Part shown: one piece after another, positions 25,054 to 34,426 of the stretch
How positions within the stretch are numbered: the first letter of the stretch is position 1
Layout: the number at the start of each line of letters is the position of its first letter
NCBI GenBank assembly: GCA_002729725.1
Contig: PBYS01000065.1
Location: 1 to 43,770 of the forward strand
Length of the DNA stretch: 43,770 bases
Reading direction: 5' to 3'
Origin: Puniceicoccaceae bacterium
GTDB lineage: Bacteria; Verrucomicrobiota; Verrucomicrobiia; Opitutales; Coraliomargaritaceae
Position numbers and translations under genes: made by a program
Notes under the pieces: model-generated
Seen by the model: the letters and a program-made list of their open reading frames with translations, nothing else
Told to the model about the DNA's origin: nothing
Database searches by the model: none

Positions 25054-27804
25054 ATGCCAGCTAAAAAAGCAAAAAAAGCCACCAAGAAGGCCGCAAAGCG
25101 CAAGAGCGCATCTGCGGTAAAATACAGCTACGACTTCGGTCAAAAGACCGATGGTAGCTCAAAACTCCGTGAACTCCTCGGCGGTAAGGGAGCCAATCTC
25201 GCAGAGATGGCCCGTATCGGACTCCCAGTGCCTCCTGGTTTCACCATCACCACCGAAGTCTGCACTTACTTCTACGACAATGGTCGTCAGTACCCCAAGA
25301 CTCTAGAGAAGGAAGTTAAAGCTTCGGTTGCTCAAATCGAAAAGGAAGTCGGCAAAAAGCTAGGCGCCGACAAGAACCCCCTCCTCCTATCTGTTCGTTC
25401 AGGTGCTCGTGAATCGATGCCTGGTATGATGGACACCATCCTCAACCTTGGTCTAAATGACAAGACCGTGAAAGCGCTCGCCAGCGAATCTGGCAATGAA
25501 GCTTTCGCTTACGATTGCTACCGCCGCTTCATCCAAATGTATGGTGATGTCGTGATGGGTGTGCAGGCCGTAAACGAAAACGACCACTGCCCATTCGAGG
25601 CTTGCTTGGAAAAACTCCGCGAAGAAGCCGGCGTTGAACTCGATAACGAACTCACCGCCGACGACCTCAAAGAATTGATCAAGCGTTACAAAGCGATCAT
25701 CAAAAAGCGCACAGGCACAGCATTCCCTCAAGATGCTTACGAGCAACTCTGGGGCTCAGTCGGTGCGGTCTTCAGCTCATGGCAAAATGAGCGTGCGATC
25801 CTCTATCGTCAAAAATACGGCATCCCTGCTGCTTGGGGCACTGCAGTTAACGTTCAAGCCATGGTTTTCGGTAACATGGGTGACGACTGCGCGACTGGTG
25901 TTGCATTCACACGCGACCCAGCCAACGGTGAAAAGGTATTCTATGGCGAATACTTGATCAATGCTCAAGGTGAAGACGTCGTTGCGGGTATCCGTACTCC
26001 GAATGCAATTGCACAGCTGCAGGAAGAAATGCCTAAAGCACACGCTGATCTTGAAGCCGTTCGCAAGAAACTTGAAAAACACTTCAAGGATATGCAGGAC
26101 TTCGAGTTCACCGTTGAAAACGGCAAGCTCTGGATGCTGCAAACACGTAACGGTAAGCGCACCGGCCTCGCAGCTGTGCGTATCGCAGTGGAACTTGTTA
26201 AGGAAAAACTGATCGATCAAAAGACAGCTCTTAAGAAGATCCCTGCAGACTCCATCTCGTCCCTCTTGGTTGCGGTCTTCGACCCTGCAGCCGTCAAGAA
26301 GGCTAAGGTTCTAACAACAGGTCTTCCAGCAGGTCCTGGTGCCGCAGCAGGTAAGATCTGCTTCACAGCGCCCGACGCTGAAGCAGTCGCAGCCCAAGGT
26401 GGCCACGCGATTCTTTGCCGCGTGGAAACCACACCTGAAGACCTTCGTGGTATGATCGCCGCGGACGGCATCCTCACCTCACGTGGGGGTGTATCTTCGC
26501 ACGCTGCGCTGGTAGCACGTCAAATGAATAAGGTCTGTGTCTGTGGCGCGTCTGAAGTCGTCATCGACTACGGCTCCAATACACTTACCATTGGTGACAA
26601 AGTCTTCAAAAATGGCGACGACATCTCCATCGATGGAACTACTGGTGAAATCTTCGCCGGTGCAGTCGACACAGCTCCTTCCGAAGTCGACCAAGTTCTC
26701 AACGGTAAGCTTAAGGCAGAAGACAGTTATACATTCCAAATGTATGACCAAGTTATGAAGTGGGCCGACAAGCACCGTAAACTTGGCGTCCGCACGAATG
26801 CCGACTCACCGGATCAAGCCGCTTCTGCGATTGCTTATGGTGCTGAAGGTATTGGCCTCTGCCGCACAGAGCACATGTTCTTCGAAGGTGATCGCATCAC
26901 TTTCATGCGCCAAATGATCTTGGCAAGCGACGAAACTGAGCGCCGCAAGGCCCTTAAAAAGTTGCTTCCATTCCAGCGCAAGGACTTCTCTGGTCTCTTC
27001 AAGGCAATGGGCGGACTACCTGTAACTGTGCGTTTACTGGACCCACCTCTTCACGAATTCCTTCCTCACGACGAGTCCTCCAAGCGCGAGCTTGCAAACT
27101 CACTCGGTGTCGATGTCGATGTCATCTCGAATCGTGTGCACGCACTGCACGAAGCCAACCCAATGCTGGGTCACCGTGGTTGCCGTCTCGGAATTTCCTA
27201 TCCAGAAATTACAGAGATGCAGGCGCGCGCAATCTTCGAAGCTGCAGCCGCTTGCTACAAGCTCAAGAAGCCTATCAAGGTGATTCCTGAAGTCATGATT
27301 CCTCTCGTCGGTTTTGCTGATGAGCTCAAGAATCAAGTCGCAGTGGTTCACCGCGTAGCAGCTGAAGTCATGCAAAAGAAGAAGGTCGAATTCAAGTACC
27401 TTGTCGGCACCATGATCGAAGTGCCTCGTGGCGCACTGACTGCAGATGAGATTGCCGAAACCGCAGAATTCTTCAGCTTCGGCACCAACGACCTCACTCA
27501 AACAGGTCTTGGCATGAGCCGCGACGATGCGGGCTCCTTCCTCGGCAAGTATAAGGACCTCGATATCCTACCACAAAATCCATTCGCATCCATCGATGCA
27601 ACGGGCGTGGGACAACTAGTTGAAATCGGCGCTCAAAAGGGCCGCAGCACCAAGAAGAACCTCAAGCTCGGCATCTGTGGCGAGCATGGTGGCGACCCCG
27701 CCTCCATCAAGTTCTTCAACGACGTGGGCCTCGACTACGTCAGCTGCTCACCGCCTCGCGTGCCCGTCGCACGTCTGGCAGCTGCACAAGCGGCACTCAA
27801 GTAG
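25054..27804 (+). CDS. ppdK: Pyruvate, phosphate dikinase
   Basis: The enzyme interconverts pyruvate, ATP and phosphate with phosphoenolpyruvate, AMP and pyrophosphate. At 916 residues it has the three usual parts: N-terminal nucleotide-binding domain ([26 protein letters not shown]), the phosphohistidine domain with [11 protein letters not shown] (His483), and the PEP/pyruvate barrel with [10 protein letters not shown] (Cys875) and FGTNDLTQ. The first 21 residues are a Lys/Ala tail ([17 protein letters not shown]) not needed for catalysis. Codon use is strongly biased and uniform, as in highly expressed genes. A strong terminator follows at 27827. Confidence 0.97.
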   Translation: MPAKKAKKATKKAAKRKSASAVKYSYDFGQKTDGSSKLRELLGGKGANLAEMARIGLPVPPGFTITTEVCTYFYDNGRQYPKTLEKEVKASVAQIEKEVGKKLGADKNPLLLSVRSGARESMPGMMDTILNLGLNDKTVKALASESGNEAFAYDCYRRFIQMYGDVVMGVQAVNENDHCPFEACLEKLREEAGVELDNELTADDLKELIKRYKAIIKKRTGTAFPQDAYEQLWGSVGAVFSSWQNERAILYRQKYGIPAAWGTAVNVQAMVFGNMGDDCATGVAFTRDPANGEKVFYGEYLINAQGEDVVAGIRTPNAIAQLQEEMPKAHADLEAVRKKLEKHFKDMQDFEFTVENGKLWMLQTRNGKRTGLAAVRIAVELVKEKLIDQKTALKKIPADSISSLLVAVFDPAAVKKAKVLTTGLPAGPGAAAGKICFTAPDAEAVAAQGGHAILCRVETTPEDLRGMIAADGILTSRGGVSSHAALVARQMNKVCVCGASEVVIDYGSNTLTIGDKVFKNGDDISIDGTTGEIFAGAVDTAPSEVDQVLNGKLKAEDSYTFQMYDQVMKWADKHRKLGVRTNADSPDQAASAIAYGAEGIGLCRTEHMFFEGDRITFMRQMILASDETERRKALKKLLPFQRKDFSGLFKAMGGLPVTVRLLDPPLHEFLPHDESSKRELANSLGVDVDVISNRVHALHEANPMLGHRGCRLGISYPEITEMQARAIFEAAAACYKLKKPIKVIPEVMIPLVGFADELKNQVAVVHRVAAEVMQKKKVEFKYLVGTMIEVPRGALTADEIAETAEFFSFGTNDLTQTGLGMSRDDAGSFLGKYKDLDILPQNPFASIDATGVGQLVEIGAQKGRSTKKNLKLGICGEHGGDPASIKFFNDVGLDYVSCSPPRVPVARLAAAQAALK

Positions 27805-27826
27805 CCTGAACTAAGTTCAAAGATAC

Positions 27827-27861
27827 AAAAGCCCTTCCGTTGATTCGGAAGGGCTTTTTTT
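27827..27861 (+). terminator. Intrinsic terminator of ppdK
   Basis: AAAAGCCCTTCCG (27827-27839) and CGGAAGGGCTTTT (27846-27858) form a 13-bp stem over a 6-nt loop, followed by more T residues. The A-run on the left also makes it plausible on the minus strand, for the end of the SUI1 operon. Confidence 0.92.
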
Positions 27862-27939
27862 ATAAAGCGAGTCTATGAATAAATTTAGCGCACGCTGTAA
27901 TATGAGCGAACAGTCCCGCTCAAGATGCTTTAGGTAAAT

Positions 27940-28338
27940 TCACCCCCCCGCGCGTACGGCTTGATAGCCGCGCGCATTGAGCTCAGCACACACGCGATCG
28001 CAAACATCTCCTTGCAGTTCTACCACGCGACCTTTCAAGGTGCCTCCACAGGCACAGATCTTCTTAAAATCAAAGGTCATCGCATCCAAGGTACTAAGCG
28101 GAATGTGAGATGGAAATTCTCTCAGCGTGGTGACAGTCTTGCCCCCACGCCCAGCTTTTTCACGGCGGACTTCAACCCGCCCTTTCGACTTCTGCTTGCC
28201 AGACTTCTTTTTAGCCAACGAAGCTTTAGGCTTTAATTCTCCCGCGGGTAGGCCACTGGAATCAAGTCCTCCAAAGGGATTGGCACCAAAGGAATCGCCC
28301 GCGTCGGTCGAGATTTTGCTATTTTTACGTGCACTCAT
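27940..28338 (-). CDS. SUI1/eIF1 family translation factor (YciH-like)
   Basis: About 132 residues: a low-complexity, Lys-rich N-terminal half and a C-terminal SUI1 domain (RGGKTVTTLREFP, then DFKKICACGGTLKGRVVELQ). SUI1 proteins in bacteria (YciH) affect initiation fidelity; essentiality here is unknown. The ATG at 28336-28338 overlaps the stop of the 70-residue upstream gene in the form ATGA, indicating translational coupling. It is the last gene of the seven-gene minus-strand run that begins at 34068. Confidence 0.9.
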   Translation of the reverse strand: MSARKNSKISTDAGDSFGANPFGGLDSSGLPAGELKPKASLAKKKSGKQKSKGRVEVRREKAGRGGKTVTTLREFPSHIPLSTLDAMTFDFKKICACGGTLKGRVVELQGDVCDRVCAELNARGYQAVRAGG

Positions 28339-28547
28339 ACTTTGTGTGGAATAGATGGATCCTCCAGCCAAGCAAGTGCCTTCACATAGCTGCGCTGAGA
28401 CAAATAATGCTTCAACTTTATAGGTAGATCTACCGCCTCAGCGACTACGTCTAAACGCGCCAAAACTAGAATCATAGTGTCCCCGGCATCCATAGCACGC
28501 TGTCCAGTAATACACTCTAAGTCAGATTTCAATTGCTCCGTATCCAT
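28335..28547 (-). CDS. Unknown 70-residue protein coupled to SUI1
   Basis: Predicted mostly helical, beginning MDTEQLKSDLECITGQRAMD and ending near WLEDPSIPHKV. No family recognised. A TTG 36 bp upstream would extend it by 12 residues, but the ATG is preferred. Its stop overlaps the SUI1 start, and the preceding gene ends about 42 bp upstream of its start codon, so it sits inside the operon. Confidence 0.6.
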   Translation of the reverse strand: MDTEQLKSDLECITGQRAMDAGDTMILVLARLDVVAEAVDLPIKLKHYLSQRSYVKALAWLEDPSIPHKV

Positions 28548-28589
28548 AAAGACATACGCAATGCTATGCAGACAGAAGGGCAAGTGTGT

Positions 28590-29636
28590 TTACCCGACTT
28601 CTTCTTTGAGCATATCACTCAAATCCTTGAGTAAGGCTGTATCTTGTGTCGTGGTTAGATTCTTCAACTCCTCATCAATACCCGCATCTTTCGCAGGACG
28701 GAAGATTCCAAGTGTTAAGTGCAAGAGCCAATGCAACACACCTTCACTCTGAGGGTCATTCAGATACATGAGTTCACGACAGAGGTAAGCAGAATCGTGC
28801 AATCGCAGCAACAAGCGTGGTTGATGATTACAGAAATAATGTAGGCACTGAATCACCTCTGGCATCAGTCGACTTTCAACTACGCTGGGCATTTCCATAC
28901 GCTTACTACTCAAGCGACTACGCTTACGGCGGCGCTCGTGGTACTCTAGCACCGCATTCAACTCATGCTTCTTAATGCGATTTAAGATAAACGACAAAGC
29001 CTCTGGCAAGTGAAAGCCGCGATGCCCTAGACGATAAGGAAAATACTGCGTTAAGCCCTTCTCATCTCCATGAGCAAAGACGTTTTGCAAGTTCCGATAA
29101 CTGCCACCGATCCACGCTTTGTCCGAGAGTCGGTCAATAAACTCCATGAGATCGACAAAGGTGATCACCTCTTCCGCTGCACACAGCTCTCGCAGATCAA
29201 AATCGAGGTTGGCTAAGGCGACAGGATAATCCTGATACAAACCGAACTCCTCGACAAAGCGCATACGCTGGTGGTAGGCCTGCTTATCAATTCCGTCAAA
29301 TGAGCCCAACTCATTACATTCCTCTTCAAATAGGAATGTGGCCTCACAGATTTCTAACAATTGCGTAGCCGACTTCATGTCCAGCTTTTCAATCTCTATG
29401 AGTTCTTCAAAGCTTAGATAAATGTAGCGTGCGATAGTGTCGCCCTTCACAGAACCGGGACGGGACCATGCTTTAGTACCAGTATTCCTAGCGAGTGCGG
29501 ATACACTTAAATCTTCAAAGGGTGAACCCTGGGCACGATAAGCGGCCTTATCCCAACGCGCAGCCAGCTTTTCAACTGGGCTGAGCGCATCCCCTTGCAC
29601 TATTGGATCCTTCTTCATGAGTGGCATAGTAGGCAT
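28590..29636 (-). CDS. Unknown 348-residue protein after ParA
   Basis: A soluble, helix-rich protein without signal peptide or membrane segment; I do not recognise the family. Residues 230-245 are very basic (ERRRKRSRLSSKRME), which may bind nucleic acid or mark a linker. It begins 24 bp after the parA-like stop. Three ATG codons lie within the first seven residues (MPTMPLM), preceded by GGGGTGG, which favours the second or third as the real start. The fixed position beside a ParA ATPase suggests a partner protein in the ParB position, but no ParB motif is seen. Confidence 0.65.
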   Translation of the reverse strand: MPTMPLMKKDPIVQGDALSPVEKLAARWDKAAYRAQGSPFEDLSVSALARNTGTKAWSRPGSVKGDTIARYIYLSFEELIEIEKLDMKSATQLLEICEATFLFEEECNELGSFDGIDKQAYHQRMRFVEEFGLYQDYPVALANLDFDLRELCAAEEVITFVDLMEFIDRLSDKAWIGGSYRNLQNVFAHGDEKGLTQYFPYRLGHRGFHLPEALSFILNRIKKHELNAVLEYHERRRKRSRLSSKRMEMPSVVESRLMPEVIQCLHYFCNHQPRLLLRLHDSAYLCRELMYLNDPQSEGVLHWLLHLTLGIFRPAKDAGIDEELKNLTTTQDTALLKDLSDMLKEEVG

Positions 29637-29660
29637 TCCACCCCGAAAGACTAGAACAAA

Positions 29661-30590
29661 TTAAGTCGCACTGGCTAAATCCGCACCTCGGCTGGTTTGC
29701 GCCATCGCATTGACATCATGCGCAAGCATCTCCTCGGCGAGATCGTTATAGTCTTTGCCCACTCCTTCGGCCACTTCACGGCTCTCGACCAGACAGACTG
29801 GCAAGCCCAGCGTCACTGCACGACGCACAATGGTCGCATCACGCACACAGGCATCATAGATCTTTGCTTCGTTCGAAACCAAACGCTGCTTCTTAAATTG
29901 ATTCAAGCGCAGCTGCATACGCATTTTCGGCACACCAATATCTACATTGGCCTTAATTGAGTTAAAGATCACACCGGACACGCGCGCGAAATTACCCATT
30001 TCCGGCACTCGGAAACCAGCAGAACGCCGATAGAAAAGAAGCAGCTTCTCAATCATCAAGGTAAAGCCAATCAGTGAAAGCGCATCTGGATTTGCGGGCA
30101 CATACAACTCATCGGCACTAAAGATACCGAGCTGCGACGCATTGAGAATATTGGGCGGGCAATCATAAAGAATGAAGTCGTAATCGTCTTCTACCTCCCG
30201 AATCTGCTCATTAAAGATCAAGTAATGCGGATTCTGAGGATCAATTTTGTATTCATTCTCAATATCGATCAAATTGAAAGTCGTTGGCAGCAGATCGAGA
30301 CCTGGCAACTGCGCGTTCCCTTGGTTGTCCCTGACCACGTCTTTAACGATAATATCCTTAATACGATCATCGCCTGGATCAAAAATAGAAAAGATTGAGC
30401 CACGCTTCTCCATATTAATACGATTCCAGCGCTCGATACGTAGCAGCCAGATACTGGAGTTCGACTGTGTGTCGAGATCGCAAAGTAAGACACGCTTACC
30501 GCGCTGCGCGAGGCATGAGGCAATATTGACGATGAGCGAAGTCTTACCAACACCACCTTTGTAATTAATAAATGCGAGCTTACGTGCCAT
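29661..30590 (-). CDS. ParA/MinD family ATPase
   Basis: A 309-residue deviant Walker ATPase: KGGVGKTS (residues 10-17) with the signature Lys, Walker A' VLLCDLDTQSNSS and Walker B YDFILYDCPPN. Such proteins position chromosomes, plasmids, chemoreceptors or carboxysome-like cargos by dimerising on DNA or membrane. The N terminus lacks the HTH of plasmid ParA, so it is more like chromosomal Soj or orphan cargo-positioning members. There is no parB gene or parS-like repeat here; neighbours are unknown proteins and a kinase homologue. The cargo may be one of them. Confidence 0.93.
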   Translation of the reverse strand: MARKLAFINYKGGVGKTSLIVNIASCLAQRGKRVLLCDLDTQSNSSIWLLRIERWNRINMEKRGSIFSIFDPGDDRIKDIIVKDVVRDNQGNAQLPGLDLLPTTFNLIDIENEYKIDPQNPHYLIFNEQIREVEDDYDFILYDCPPNILNASQLGIFSADELYVPANPDALSLIGFTLMIEKLLLFYRRSAGFRVPEMGNFARVSGVIFNSIKANVDIGVPKMRMQLRLNQFKKQRLVSNEAKIYDACVRDATIVRRAVTLGLPVCLVESREVAEGVGKDYNDLAEEMLAHDVNAMAQTSRGADLASAT

Positions 30591-30646
30591 AATTGAAACT
30601 TTCCAGTGTGTTTAAAAATCGTGATGAGCGCCTGATTACGGCTCCC

Positions 30647-31372
30647 TTAAAACTTAGAATCGAATTCATCCATAGTAGGCAACTCCTCAGAGAAGCCCAC
30701 AGCAAAATCGCCAAACTCTTGATCACCGTCAGTGCCTGTGCGAAGTGCAGGCTCTTTTTGACTTGATAAGATTTTCTCAGAGATCGCGTTGTCGATATAA
30801 ACTTCGGCCCAATAGCCGTTCTCGACCTCATAATCATCCGGCACATAACCATACTTATCAAGAATCTCTAGTATCAGCGAAGAATCCGGAGTGGCCGAGA
30901 AACCGCTCAGCATACCGCGCTCCTCATGCGCGTTGATCGCTTCGTCCACGATAAATGGCGGCACAATACCGTCGTAAGAAGGGTGAATACTGTGCTGTGA
31001 GGCCCACTGAATCCATCGATCGCGATCAACCGAGCGCTCTGTCTTTGAAAGCGCTTCATAATAATAAACTTTGCGACGTGTGAGGCGGCGGACCAGTGCA
31101 CAAGCCTTGACATCCCCATGCTCAATTTCGAGCCAATCGCCACGTCGTGGCTCTTCGATAGGATTGCGTGTTTGGGAGATATCCTCGGGCGCTTCAAGAA
31201 AGTCTTTTCCGCCAGCGAAACAATATTTCACATCGGTTTCACCGTGACGCATTACGTCCAGCTTGCCCTTTTTAATGAGCTCTTCTTGAAACTTCTCCGC
31301 ATCGCTGCGAGACGATGCCCACATATATTGAGTGATCGTGGTGGTTACTTTAAATTTACGCTGAATAGACAT
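30647..31372 (-). CDS. Unknown 241-residue acidic protein in ParA operon
   Basis: No family recognised. The N-terminal half has a beta-rich pattern (MSIQRKFKVTTTITQYMW, then RRGDWLEIEHGDVKACALV), the C terminus is acidic (EELPTMDEFDSKF). It is soluble. It sits between the kinase homologue and parA, 56 bp ahead of the latter; the upstream spacer contains the 11-bp tandem repeat. Likely works with the neighbours, but this is context only. Confidence 0.6.
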   Translation of the reverse strand: MSIQRKFKVTTTITQYMWASSRSDAEKFQEELIKKGKLDVMRHGETDVKYCFAGGKDFLEAPEDISQTRNPIEEPRRGDWLEIEHGDVKACALVRRLTRRKVYYYEALSKTERSVDRDRWIQWASQHSIHPSYDGIVPPFIVDEAINAHEERGMLSGFSATPDSSLILEILDKYGYVPDDYEVENGYWAEVYIDNAISEKILSSQKEPALRTGTDGDQEFGDFAVGFSEELPTMDEFDSKF

Positions 31373-31420
31373 GGCTTATTGGGAGTTATTGATAAATAAA
31401 GAGTGTTAAGAATGAAGTAT

Positions 31421-31464
31421 AAATTAGCTACAAATTAGCTACAAATCAGCTACAAATCAGCTAG
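31421..31464. repeat. Four tandem 11-bp repeats across a gene end
   Basis: Four consecutive units: AAATTAGCTAC (twice, 31421-31442) then AAATCAGCTAC and AAATCAGCTAG (31443-31464). The last unit contains the stop codon of the kinase homologue (31457-31459) and extends into its final codons. One unit equals about one helical turn, so all copies face the same side of DNA. This could be a binding-site array or recent slippage. Confidence 0.85.
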
Positions 31465-32413
31465 CCGCCTGTTCAGAAGCGGCCGAATCATCGGCCTCAT
31501 CGCCTGAATCAAGCCCTGGTATCGCATGCAGCATATCAGACGCAGATTGGAAACGATCCTCAGTATCATAAGCAAGTGCCTGCTTCATCCAAGCATCCCA
31601 GCGTGGGTTGATGCCATTGACAGCCTGCGTGGGCAGATCTAGCGACAAGCTATAGCGCCCAGTCAACATGCGATACGTAATCAAACCGACGGTGTATAAA
31701 TTACTCGCAATATCAGGCTGCTTCCCAGCGCGCTGCTCAGGGCTGTAGTATTCAAATGAATTCAGTAAGGAAGGCAAAGCACGGCTAAAACCTGGCAATG
31801 GATCGAAAGGCGTCGGATCCAAGCGAACGTCATTACGAAGCAGATGAAAATCATCCCAAGCATGGCCGATCAAATCGGTCACTCCTAGCTCAGAAATCTT
31901 CACCCCTTCATCCGTAATCAACACATTTGCTGGTTTCAAATCTGCGTGTACAATGCCTTCATCATGCGCATGATCCAAGCCTAGCAAGAGGTAATACAAG
32001 TAATAGTTGACCTCCTCCTCACTGAGTGGGCCCTTATTGTTGCGCATCAAATCTTCCAAGGTTCGTATAGTCACCTTTTGCGCAGTGACCTCACCTTCGA
32101 TATACTCCATCCGCAACCAGTAAAACATGTCTTCCTCACCGAGATCATCGATGCGTAAAATATTTGGGTGATCAAGCCTAGTCTGAATCCGTGCCGCCTG
32201 CTTAAACACCGTAGCGCCATCTTCTCCATTAAAGCCCTTAGGAATCACTTTTACAGCAAATTGCTTGCCAAGCATTTCATGTTGAGCGAGATAGACCTCT
32301 CCAATGGCACCTTTACCAATAAATTTAGCAATCTGTAAGTTTCCCAAGCTCATGCCTGGTTGAAGCGAGCTTAGCTCGTCAGTAAATCCCATTCCTGAAA
32401 TATCCATAATCAT
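31457..32413 (-). CDS. Ser/Thr kinase homologue, probably pseudokinase
   Basis: A 318-residue protein with one PknB-type kinase fold and no membrane segment. Kept: glycine loop GKGAIG (33-38), ATP Lys55 in FAVKVI, catalytic-loop Asp158, Lys160 and Asn163 in HADLKPAN, and YYSPEQ. Changed: the HRD Arg is Ala; the DFG motif is ELG (175-177), losing the Mg-binding Asp; the helix C Glu that should salt-bridge Lys55 appears to be Ala73; the Asp in the SDxYS position is Asn (SNLYT). With the Mg ligand and helix C Glu lost, activity is doubtful, although Glu can sometimes replace the Asp. It lies between the large membrane protein and an unknown protein of the ParA operon. Two adjacent in-frame ATGs (32413 and 32407) could serve as start. 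Confidence 0.85.
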   Translation of the reverse strand: MIMDISGMGFTDELSSLQPGMSLGNLQIAKFIGKGAIGEVYLAQHEMLGKQFAVKVIPKGFNGEDGATVFKQAARIQTRLDHPNILRIDDLGEEDMFYWLRMEYIEGEVTAQKVTIRTLEDLMRNNKGPLSEEEVNYYLYYLLLGLDHAHDEGIVHADLKPANVLITDEGVKISELGVTDLIGHAWDDFHLLRNDVRLDPTPFDPLPGFSRALPSLLNSFEYYSPEQRAGKQPDIASNLYTVGLITYRMLTGRYSLSLDLPTQAVNGINPRWDAWMKQALAYDTEDRFQSASDMLHAIPGLDSGDEADDSAASEQAAS

Positions 32414-32469
32414 TGGGGCAAAATATTAAGTTAAGGTAATAGAGTTGAGTTTGGTAAGTAAAGTATTAC

Positions 32470-34068
32470 TTAAAAACGTTTTTTAGGTTTCGCTGGTGCT
32501 TTAAGTCGCGAAGGTGCATTTGGCGCTTTAGGTGCCTTGGCTGCGGAGCTCGTGCCTGGCTTCTTGGGAGGCTTAATGCCAGGATGTCCCGGCTTACGAG
32601 GCGGCAGAGGTCGCGATGAAGCAGGTTTAGCGACTGACGAAGGCTTATCAAAATTTAACGGCGCCTCTTCTTCATCAACTTCTCCATTCAAAAATTGAAT
32701 AATTGGATCATCGGGATTTCCGGTCTTCAGCTTCTCCGGGCGCGCTGCTGGAACCGGCGCAGGCACCTCCTGCATAGGTTCAGGATCAGCCGCCGCAACT
32801 GCTGCCACCGCTTCGCGGGACTCAGCAACTTCGACTGCCTCAGGCGCGGCATCAGCAGCAACACTTGCTGCAGCTTGCCCAGACTCCTGCGCAGGCATAA
32901 ACTCATCCGCTGAAGCCATTAACGACAAGCTCACCACTAAGACAAAGTCAAAAGTAATGAAGTTAATTAAAAAAAGTGTCAGGGCATCACTCAGGCCACA
33001 AACATTTGCAAATGCCAACACAGGCAACAAGGCAGGCAAGAGCAACAAACCGTAAATCAGAATTTTATCAGAGGTCTCATTTAGCTCCTGATGACGTGCC
33101 TTCGCGCGCTCAAAAGCAGTCAACGAACGTGCAATCGGAACAATCATCAAAAAGCCAGCTAAAATAGAAGCGAGCAAAGCAGCGTTGGTCTTAATTCCCG
33201 AACTCACCCCACAAGCAGTCAGGAAAAAGATCAGCCCATAAACCGCGGCATCCACCATGCCGGCTTTCATGTTTGGCTTATCGCCCCGCGCCAATAAGTG
33301 ACGCGTAATAATACCTACAGCGGGCCCCACCAGAATCCAAACCCCCATCGTCAGAAAAAGTGGCGCAGTGCTCACCGAATCGTTTAAATGAGCCGCATAT
33401 AAATAAGTAGCGAAGAAGCCATGCAACATGATCAGCACCCCCGCAATAGCCATCGCCTTTGCGCTGACCACAAAGCGCTCCTCAGCCAGCTTCATTGCCT
33501 TTTTGTACAAAATGACCGCAACTGCACCAGCAAGCAGAAAATTCAAAACGAAAGAGGCATAGGTCACCATCTGAAATCCAGTAACCGAAGCGGGTTCCGG
33601 ACTTGGCTCCAGCTCTACGGGCTTGAGCAAAGCTGAGCTAGCAGGCTTAGTTGATGCAGTTGATGTAGTCGATGCTGCAGTTGCAGTTGATGTAGTCGAT
33701 GAAGATGAGGCAACTGGTTTAGCTAGCTCAACTTCTTTCGCCGGTGTCCGAACCGGAACTGGCGGCGCCTCACGTGTTTGAGAGAGTAATGAAACCTTAC
33801 CCGTCGCCTTGATGGGTTCAATCTTCATCAGAGCAGGCGCAGCCGTGACGGCTTCATTTTCAGCAGCATCATTACCTGAAGAGCTATAGGACTGGCTATA
33901 GGGCTGGCTATAGGACTGAGATGGATCCTCGACCTTCATCTTTGCCTCAGTCGTGCTTTCAACATTCGATAGAACAGGCATCGGGGCTAGGAGCGATTGG
34001 CGACCATCATTCGACTCCGTGGTTTTAACCGGTGGAATAGAACTCAGTAATGTTGCTTTCTCAGACAT
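32470..34068 (-). CDS. Membrane protein with long disordered tails
   Basis: A 532-residue protein of unknown family. Residues 1-165 are low complexity, with Ser/Thr/Pro/Ala runs, and a SQPYSQSYS stretch made by 12-bp DNA repeats. Residues about 168-400 contain roughly seven hydrophobic helices. Residues 400-532 are again disordered, Ala/Glu-rich then Pro/Lys-rich (KPGHPGIKPPKKPG), very basic at the end. It is the first gene of the seven-gene run. The tails could bind the kinase homologue or ParA, fitting a membrane anchor for that system; this is inference. Confidence 0.65.
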   Translation of the reverse strand: MSEKATLLSSIPPVKTTESNDGRQSLLAPMPVLSNVESTTEAKMKVEDPSQSYSQPYSQSYSSSGNDAAENEAVTAAPALMKIEPIKATGKVSLLSQTREAPPVPVRTPAKEVELAKPVASSSSTTSTATAASTTSTASTKPASSALLKPVELEPSPEPASVTGFQMVTYASFVLNFLLAGAVAVILYKKAMKLAEERFVVSAKAMAIAGVLIMLHGFFATYLYAAHLNDSVSTAPLFLTMGVWILVGPAVGIITRHLLARGDKPNMKAGMVDAAVYGLIFFLTACGVSSGIKTNAALLASILAGFLMIVPIARSLTAFERAKARHQELNETSDKILIYGLLLLPALLPVLAFANVCGLSDALTLFLINFITFDFVLVVSLSLMASADEFMPAQESGQAAASVAADAAPEAVEVAESREAVAAVAAADPEPMQEVPAPVPAARPEKLKTGNPDDPIIQFLNGEVDEEEAPLNFDKPSSVAKPASSRPLPPRKPGHPGIKPPKKPGTSSAAKAPKAPNAPSRLKAPAKPKKRF

Positions 34069-34426
34069 AATTATTGCGCGGGAACTGCTGAAAGTATTAG
34101 GGGGGAATAATAGAGTATGGCCCGTTCCGCAAGGCCTCGTAAAGTCACAATATCGTCAATATAAATTTTTTACACTTTCTTGAATGACATTTCCAATCAA
34201 AAACGCCCCCATTTAAACAAAAACTACACGCCACAAAACGAAGAACTCAGTAAAACACCCCACAACTACGTCCTTCAGCCAACAAACAAAAGTAATTTCC
34301 AAAAACATTATACGCATAAAAACCGCCTGCATCAACGCCAGCTCATTAAAATCGATCAAAGCCCCACCCCTCAACGACGAAAATGACGACTAATTTAGCA
34401 TCCAGTTCGAAAAGTAACTCGACGCG
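34069..34426. other. AT-rich divergent spacer
   Basis: Between the membrane protein and uracil-DNA glycosylase genes, which are divergent. The sequence is AT-rich and A/C-biased on the plus strand. An open frame from TTG 34180 gives a Gln/Asn/Lys/His-rich peptide without domain features and is not accepted as a gene. Promoters for both flanking genes must lie here, but I see no clear consensus. Confidence 0.5.

Noticed and set aside
33640..33720. Triplet-like repeats in the membrane protein gene as a mobile or CRISPR-like array
   Set aside because: They encode a Ser/Thr/Ala low-complexity linker in frame and have no spacer structure.
34180..34386. 68-codon plus-strand ORF
   Set aside because: TTG start, Asn/Gln/His/Lys-biased composition that follows from A/C-rich spacer DNA.
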